10,602 nt of DNA. It comes from RGIG5952 sp045627605. GTDB taxonomy: Bacteria > Verrucomicrobiota > Kiritimatiellia > RFP12 > JAAYLN01. Position numbers and translations under genes: made by a program. Location of the stretch: assembly GCA_045627605.1 (NCBI GenBank), contig JAZQOA010000112.1, positions 1 to 10,602 on the forward strand. Reading direction: 5' to 3'. Of this stretch, positions 6,275 to 10,602 are shown piece by piece. Positions within the stretch are counted from its first letter, which is position 1, and every line of letters starts with the position of its first letter. The notes under the pieces are model-generated. The model ran no database searches. It was not told the origin of the DNA and worked only from the letters and a program-made list of their open reading frames with translations.

Positions 6275-6316
6275 AAACGCGCAACTCCCCGCTCCCAACT
6301 CTCAACGCGCAACTCA
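6275..6316. repeat. Degenerate 7-bp tandem repeat at the end of the vWA gene
   Basis: The plus strand divides into six consecutive heptamers: aaacgcg, caactcc, ccgctcc, caactct, caacgcg, caactca. The consensus is CAACTCY. The twelve bases AACGCGCAACTC occur twice (6276-6287 and 6304-6315), 28 bases or four units apart. The last unit contains the TGA stop of the vWA gene (6316-6314 on the minus strand). The periodicity is seen directly. Confidence 0.65.
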
Positions 6317-9049
6317 GAACCGCCCCTTGGCCCGGCGGCGGGCCTTGGCAAAGACATTGCCGCCGTCTTTCGGCGGCATTTTCCCTGCGGGGGCTTCCTC
6401 TGGCTTTGGCGTGGGCGCGGCCCTCGTCTTCCCTCCCTGCGGAACGTCGTCCGCGTCAAGGGGTTCCCGTCCGCGACCTCTTGCGAAAAGCGCCGAGACC
6501 ATGCCCAGGCGACGCTCCACCACCAGCAGGAGGAAGGCGAGCGAGGCCAGCGTGTAGAAAAGCGGCGAGAGGTCGATCCGCGCCACGCCTTTCCCCAGCT
6601 TGTCCCAGACAGAAGTGAGATCGGCGATTTTCCCGCCGCCGGTCAGCGCGGCGACCTTCCCCAGCACGTCCTCCCCCGCCCCCAGCGCGTCGGGCCGGTA
6701 TTCGGGCGAATACGGCAGGCAGACCGCCGGCAGCGTCCGGACCGTGCCATCGGGGAACTTGACGACCGGCAACACCGTCTCCGCGCCGTGAAGGGGGATC
6801 GTGGCAGACATCTCGTCGGCCGAATTCCAACGAAGGCGATCCACCACCACCTTCATGCCACTGCCCGGCGCCGATTTCACAAGTTTGTATTCGAGTCCGT
6901 CTTCGGCCAGCGCCCGTTGGTTTTGGGAATCGGCGTATGCTTTGATTTCAAGTCCGCCGGAGACGAGCTTCGGCACGACGAGAAAACCTTGCGCCTCGTT
7001 TTCGGAGGGCCCCGCCACATATCTCGCCATTGCCGAGTAGAACTCGCGCGCCCCCTCGCCTTTCGCGAACTTGCCGGAAAGTTCGCCGTCGGCCTCGCCG
7101 GCGAAGGAAAGGGTCCGGCCCGAACCGTAATTCCGCAAGGCGAGGATCGGCGCGGAATTTTCGTCGTCCGAAGCGGCGACGCAGGTCGCACCGGGCTGGA
7201 GATAGCACAAGTTGTAGCCGCCCAGCGGCGGGACATTGCGCCGGAGCGCCTGCGAGAACTGCGGAAGCGCCGAGGTGAAAAGCACCTGGGTCTCGTTTGT
7301 CACCAGGGCGTTCCGCGCGACGTTGATGGTGTCGAGCGCGAAGAGCCGGGGTATGTCGCCGGGGTTCTCCGTGAAGGCGCAGGTTCCCCCGCCCCAGAGG
7401 GCGACGTCCCTGAGGAGGTCGGCGTCGCAGTCGTCCTCGCGCCCGAGCCCGACCACGCTGACCGTGACGCCCGCCTTGGCCGCGGCGGCAAGGAGATTCT
7501 GGTAGTCGCGGGGTTCCTCGGCGTCGGAGGCGTCCGCGAAGAGGATGACGTGGCGGATGGTGGCCGTGGACTTCGACACGGCATCGAGCGCCGCGACGAG
7601 GGCGGCGTAGACGTAGATGCCGCCGCCTTCCGACTTAATGGCGAGGATCCTGCCGCGCCGGGCGCGCACTTCGCCGACTTCGAGGAGCGGGACGATTTCG
7701 TGCGGCTTGCAATCGACGGCGAAAACCGCCATCTCATCGTCTGCCGAGAGCATGTCCGCGACGCCAACCGTCGCGATGTTCGCGAGGTCGATCTTGGTCC
7801 GGCCGCCGCCGGCGGGCAACGACATGCTGCCGGAGCGGTCAAGCGCCACGGCGACGGCCACCGAATATTTGCGTTTCTCGTTGCGGAGCTCCATTGAAAC
7901 CGGCAGGATATCCTCGATCGGCGACTTGAAGTACCCCCCCTGGCCAAAGGAATTGCGCCCGCCCGTCAGCGCAAAGCCGCCCCCCGCGTGCTCTACCCAG
8001 GCGGCGATGGCGGAGAGCGCCGCGCGGCCGATGTCGTCCGCGCGCCGGTTCTCGACGACGATCCCCGAATACGCCCCCAGCCCCGTCACGTCCCAGTCCA
8101 CCTCGTTGGGCTCCGCCGCGACAACGGGGACGCCGCCCGCGCCAAGCGCCTTGGGCAGGGCGGAGGCGGACGACGCCGGCACGACGAGGAGCGGGCGTCC
8201 CTCGCCGCCGGTGACGAGAAACCGCGCCCGGTTGTTTTCGAGGCGCGGGTCGCCGCCATCCGCGACGTCGAAGGAGATTTCGTAGGCGGCGACGCCCTGG
8301 ACGGGTTCGACATCGCGAAAGGTCAAGGGAGAGACGCCCGCCGGAAGCGAACGCGTCCCGCGGTAGAGGAGCTTTCCGCCACGCCTGAACGAATAGGAGA
8401 TTTCACATGCCCGGGGCGACGACACCCACGCCGTCGCGAGCAGGGCGGAACCTGGCGCGACCGACAGCGGCGCGTCGACGCCGAGAATTGCCGCGTCGTC
8501 GCGGTCGCCCCCGCCGACAAAGCGGTAGTCGATCGGGATACCGCGGGCCAAGGCGCGTGAAGCCGCGCCCTTGAGCGGGTCGGGCCCCGTGAAAAGCCCG
8601 TCCGTCAAGACCGCGATGCGCCCGGGCGTCCCCTGCTCGATCAACGCAAGGGCGGCATCGAGGGCGGCGTCGAGATCCGAACCGTCGGCATCCACGCCGA
8701 CGCCAAAGCCAGGGAAGGTCGTGCCGGAAGGCACTTGCTCGACGACGGGCGCCGACGCGAAGGAAACGACACCCGCCTTGCCGCCCTTGGGCGACCGCGA
8801 CGAAGCGGAAACGACGGCGCGTTCAATCGACGCGGCTTCGCCCGCCGGAACCGACGCGCTTCTGTCCGCGACGAAAACCACGGTTCCCACTTGGCGCGCG
8901 ACGTCGATCACCGGCCGGGCCATCGCCAGGACAAGGAAAAGGTAGGTCGCCGCGCGAAGCACGGCGACGATTCCCCGTCCCTTCAGGAGCAGCATCAACG
9001 CGCAGCACGGCAGCGCCAGGAAAAGCATGGCCGGGGAAAGGAAGTTCAT
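6314..9049 (-). CDS. Membrane protein with two vWA domains and a GATase1-like domain
   Basis: A 911-residue membrane protein. Two N-terminal helices (about 5-22 and 28-46) are followed by a first von Willebrand A domain (about 55-180) with metal site D62-x-S64-x-S66, GSDLDAAL (123-130) and D150. A beta-rich segment (about 185-280) leads to a putative glutamine-amidotransferase-like region (about 285-385) ending in the family signature LTGGRNSFGQGGY. A second vWA domain (about 394-575) has VALDRSGSMS (D404, S406, S408). Its third metal-site threonine position reads GGGIYVY instead of the usual GGT. A C-terminal helix (about 827-846) precedes a 60-residue Pro- and Lys/Arg-rich tail ending ARRRAKGRF. 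This architecture is known for large vWA proteins in PVC bacteria, of unknown function and often near MoxR ATPases. The start at 9049 overlaps the upstream stop (ATGA) and has AAGGAGG at 9059-9065, so it is translationally coupled to the BatA-like gene. Confidence 0.93.
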   Translation of the reverse strand: MNFLSPAMLFLALPCCALMLLLKGRGIVAVLRAATYLFLVLAMARPVIDVARQVGTVVFVADRSASVPAGEAASIERAVVSASSRSPKGGKAGVVSFASAPVVEQVPSGTTFPGFGVGVDADGSDLDAALDAALALIEQGTPGRIAVLTDGLFTGPDPLKGAASRALARGIPIDYRFVGGGDRDDAAILGVDAPLSVAPGSALLATAWVSSPRACEISYSFRRGGKLLYRGTRSLPAGVSPLTFRDVEPVQGVAAYEISFDVADGGDPRLENNRARFLVTGGEGRPLLVVPASSASALPKALGAGGVPVVAAEPNEVDWDVTGLGAYSGIVVENRRADDIGRAALSAIAAWVEHAGGGFALTGGRNSFGQGGYFKSPIEDILPVSMELRNEKRKYSVAVAVALDRSGSMSLPAGGGRTKIDLANIATVGVADMLSADDEMAVFAVDCKPHEIVPLLEVGEVRARRGRILAIKSEGGGIYVYAALVAALDAVSKSTATIRHVILFADASDAEEPRDYQNLLAAAAKAGVTVSVVGLGREDDCDADLLRDVALWGGGTCAFTENPGDIPRLFALDTINVARNALVTNETQVLFTSALPQFSQALRRNVPPLGGYNLCYLQPGATCVAASDDENSAPILALRNYGSGRTLSFAGEADGELSGKFAKGEGAREFYSAMARYVAGPSENEAQGFLVVPKLVSGGLEIKAYADSQNQRALAEDGLEYKLVKSAPGSGMKVVVDRLRWNSADEMSATIPLHGAETVLPVVKFPDGTVRTLPAVCLPYSPEYRPDALGAGEDVLGKVAALTGGGKIADLTSVWDKLGKGVARIDLSPLFYTLASLAFLLLVVERRLGMVSALFARGRGREPLDADDVPQGGKTRAAPTPKPEEAPAGKMPPKDGGNVFAKARRRAKGRF

Positions 9050-10602
9050 TGCAAAAGCCCTCCTTCTTCGCTTCGCGCAAGCCTGCGGGAAAGCCCCTGG
9101 TGCACGGCCAGGGCAACAAGCGCGGCAAGCCCCAGCCACGGGGCCAGCGGCAACATCCCCGGCGCGGAGGCCCCTTCCTGCGCCTTGGCGGGACTGACGC
9201 CTTCGCCCGCCGTCGTCAAATCCGCTTCAGACTCGGGGAACCGCCAGGGGGCGGCGTGTTGGGCCGCGGTCTCCGCGCCGGGGGCGAGTTTCGCGGCTTC
9301 GCCAAGGACATTCCAGACAAACGCGGGCCACGCCGTGCTTCTGAAAAACGCATCGCGAGCGGTGCCCGCCACGACAAAAACCGTTGGCGACCGCAAAGGC
9401 GGCGCAACCGTGACCAGCGGCGACCCATCCGCGAAAAGCACGGCGCGCCCGGGCGGCGCATTTGTGCCGACCGGCCAGGCGAGCCCCGTGAAATCAAGTC
9501 CCTCAAGGAGGGGCGACGAGGCGTCCGCGAGAAAAGGACCTGCGCTGACCGTGGGATTCTCGGCCTGGACAAAGACAACCTGCAGGCAATTGCCGGCGGC
9601 GGGCCGGGCGGCATCCGCAAACAGCACCGCCCCGTTTTCGGCAGGGGAGAGGGCCGGCGGCGCAACCCTCTCAAGGGAATAGCCGCTTGAAACGAGGGCG
9701 CGCTCCACGACGTTGGAAAGCCCCGGATCGGCAAGCGCGACGGCGACCTTGAGCTTCCGGGGCGGCTCGGCGTGGAGCACGGCGGAATTGTCGGCCGCCA
9801 GGGCGTCGGCGGAGGCCAGCCGCACGACGACTTCGCCCTCGGTGCCGGACGGAAGCGACACGGCGAAGCGCGCGCGGCCGCCAGCATTGGGCTCAGCCGA
9901 ATGTTTTTCGGTTATGCGCCCGCCATCTGCCCGCGCATACGAGACGGTAAAATTAATTGGCGTCGATTTCCCCGCGGGGAAACGAGACATCTCGACATAG
10001 AGCGAAAATCCGGCTTCCGCCCTCGGCGACGTCCGCGACAGCTTCGCGTAGGTAATCGCGTCATTCGCGACAGGGCGGCCGAAGGCAAGCCAGTCCACGC
10101 CCTTGGCGCCCTCGGCCTCCGTCGGCGCGGGATGATCCGTGACGACGTAAACCGCGCCGCCCGGCGGCGCCAGCCGCCGCGCCGCCGCCACCGTCTCGGG
10201 AAGCGAGTCGCCCGGCGAGGCAAAGTCCCCGTAGGCCGCGCCGCCAAGGCGCACGGCATCGGCTTTCTCCACGCCATGGACGACGGGGCCGCCAACAGGC
10301 GCGGCGACCACCTTCATCTTCGAGATCTTCTGGCGGCGAAATTCCGCCGCCAGAAAGGCGGAGGCCCGTTGCGCGGGGGTAAGGCCGTCGGACCCCGCCG
10401 CAGACATCGAGGCCGAAGTGTCGAGAACGATTGTCGCTGGCGCACGCTCGCCGACATGCGCCAGCGGCGACAAGGCGGCGACGGCCAGAAGCAGGAGCAC
10501 GGCGAGCTCGACGTAGAAGAGCAACGGCGTGCGGAGCATGTCGCGGCGGCGGCCGCCGCCCGCGGCGCTCCGGGCGAACCGCCACAGCATCAGGCTGGAG
10601 AC
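9046..10602 (-). CDS. BatA-like vWA membrane protein, N-terminus beyond window
   Basis: The last 518 codons of a gene open to the right edge. The first visible residues, VSSLMLWRFARSAAGGGRRR, resemble the cytoplasmic linker of BatA-domain proteins, which normally follows a first transmembrane helix. I therefore treat the ATG at 10590 as internal and the true start as lying beyond 10602. Counting from the first visible codon: a transmembrane helix at about 27-47, then a reduced vWA domain with DTSASMS (D61, S63, S65) and VVTDHP (D156), Ig-like or beta-rich segments (about 190-280), a C-terminal domain with LEGLDFTGLAW (366-376) and WPAFVWNVLG (425-434) as in BatA-type proteins, and a closing helix at about 484-502 with a basic tail. 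It is expected to sit in the inner membrane beside the next protein, whose ATG overlaps this stop (TGA at 9048-9046). Function unknown; Bat operons have been tied to stress tolerance in some bacteria. Confidence 0.88.
   Translation of the reverse strand, partial: VSSLMLWRFARSAAGGGRRRDMLRTPLLFYVELAVLLLLAVAALSPLAHVGERAPATIVLDTSASMSAAGSDGLTPAQRASAFLAAEFRRQKISKMKVVAAPVGGPVVHGVEKADAVRLGGAAYGDFASPGDSLPETVAAARRLAPPGGAVYVVTDHPAPTEAEGAKGVDWLAFGRPVANDAITYAKLSRTSPRAEAGFSLYVEMSRFPAGKSTPINFTVSYARADGGRITEKHSAEPNAGGRARFAVSLPSGTEGEVVVRLASADALAADNSAVLHAEPPRKLKVAVALADPGLSNVVERALVSSGYSLERVAPPALSPAENGAVLFADAARPAAGNCLQVVFVQAENPTVSAGPFLADASSPLLEGLDFTGLAWPVGTNAPPGRAVLFADGSPLVTVAPPLRSPTVFVVAGTARDAFFRSTAWPAFVWNVLGEAAKLAPGAETAAQHAAPWRFPESEADLTTAGEGVSPAKAQEGASAPGMLPLAPWLGLAALVALAVHQGLSRRLARSEEGGLLQ

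Noticed and set aside
6191..6298. Upstream in-frame ATG codons for the SPFH gene
   Set aside because: They lie before or within the promoter and hairpin, and the strong ribosome-binding site points to 6190.
6245..7897. Open frame of 550 codons on the plus strand opposite the vWA gene
   Set aside because: It is antisense to a gene with clear domains, starts inside the hairpin, and has a low-complexity Arg/Gly/Ala composition. It exists because the GC-rich codon pattern suppresses stops.
1..10602. A new defence, mobile or CRISPR-like system
   Set aside because: There is no repeat-spacer array, integrase, transposase, toxin-antitoxin pair, tRNA-adjacent insertion or sharp composition change. 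All eight genes fall in known families in an ordinary co-directional layout.

Overview
The window is a GC-rich, tightly packed stretch of bacterial chromosome. Every gene I can support lies on the minus strand, so transcription runs from position 10602 towards 1. There are eight protein genes: six complete, one cut by the right edge (its N-terminus is missing) and one cut by the left edge (its C-terminus is missing). I see no RNA gene, insertion sequence, CRISPR array or mobile-element signature. Gene content suggests a member of the Planctomycetes-Verrucomicrobia-Lentisphaerae group, possibly Kiritimatiellota. The clues are paired BatA-like and GATase1-like von Willebrand membrane proteins, a B12-type radical SAM protein, a xylose-isomerase-like TIM barrel, and strong G/C preference at third codon positions. 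This is an inference from gene style, not a proven placement.

Layout in transcription order. (1) 10602-9046 and 9049-6314 are two membrane-anchored von Willebrand A proteins joined by an ATGA stop/start overlap. They look like the tail of a MoxR/DUF58/BatA-type operon whose earlier genes would lie beyond 10602. (2) 6313-6191, the only spacer over 100 bases, holds a degenerate 7-bp repeat, a hairpin and an extended -10 promoter. (3) 6190-5387 is a prohibitin-like SPFH membrane protein. (4) A 29-base gap carries a second promoter with the same nine-base core, TGGTATAAT, only 8 bases from the next ATG. (5) 5357-3906 is a radical SAM protein with a B12-binding-type N-terminal domain, followed one base later by a class I methyltransferase (3904-3155). 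(6) A 64-base gap with a perfect GC hairpin leads to a TIM-barrel sugar isomerase/epimerase-like protein (3090-1960), a Bax-inhibitor-1 family membrane protein (1930-1220), and the first 396 residues of a HerA/DUF87-type ATPase (1188-1).

How they work together. The two von Willebrand proteins almost certainly act as a membrane pair. The radical SAM protein and methyltransferase are probably co-translated and may modify the same unknown substrate. The other three downstream genes are close enough to be co-transcribed, but their families do not point to one pathway. I find no convincing new defence or mobile system. The most interesting signals are the apparently leaderless promoter before the radical SAM gene, the shared TGGTATAAT core, the CX4CX2C cluster motif, and the structured spacer at 6191-6316.
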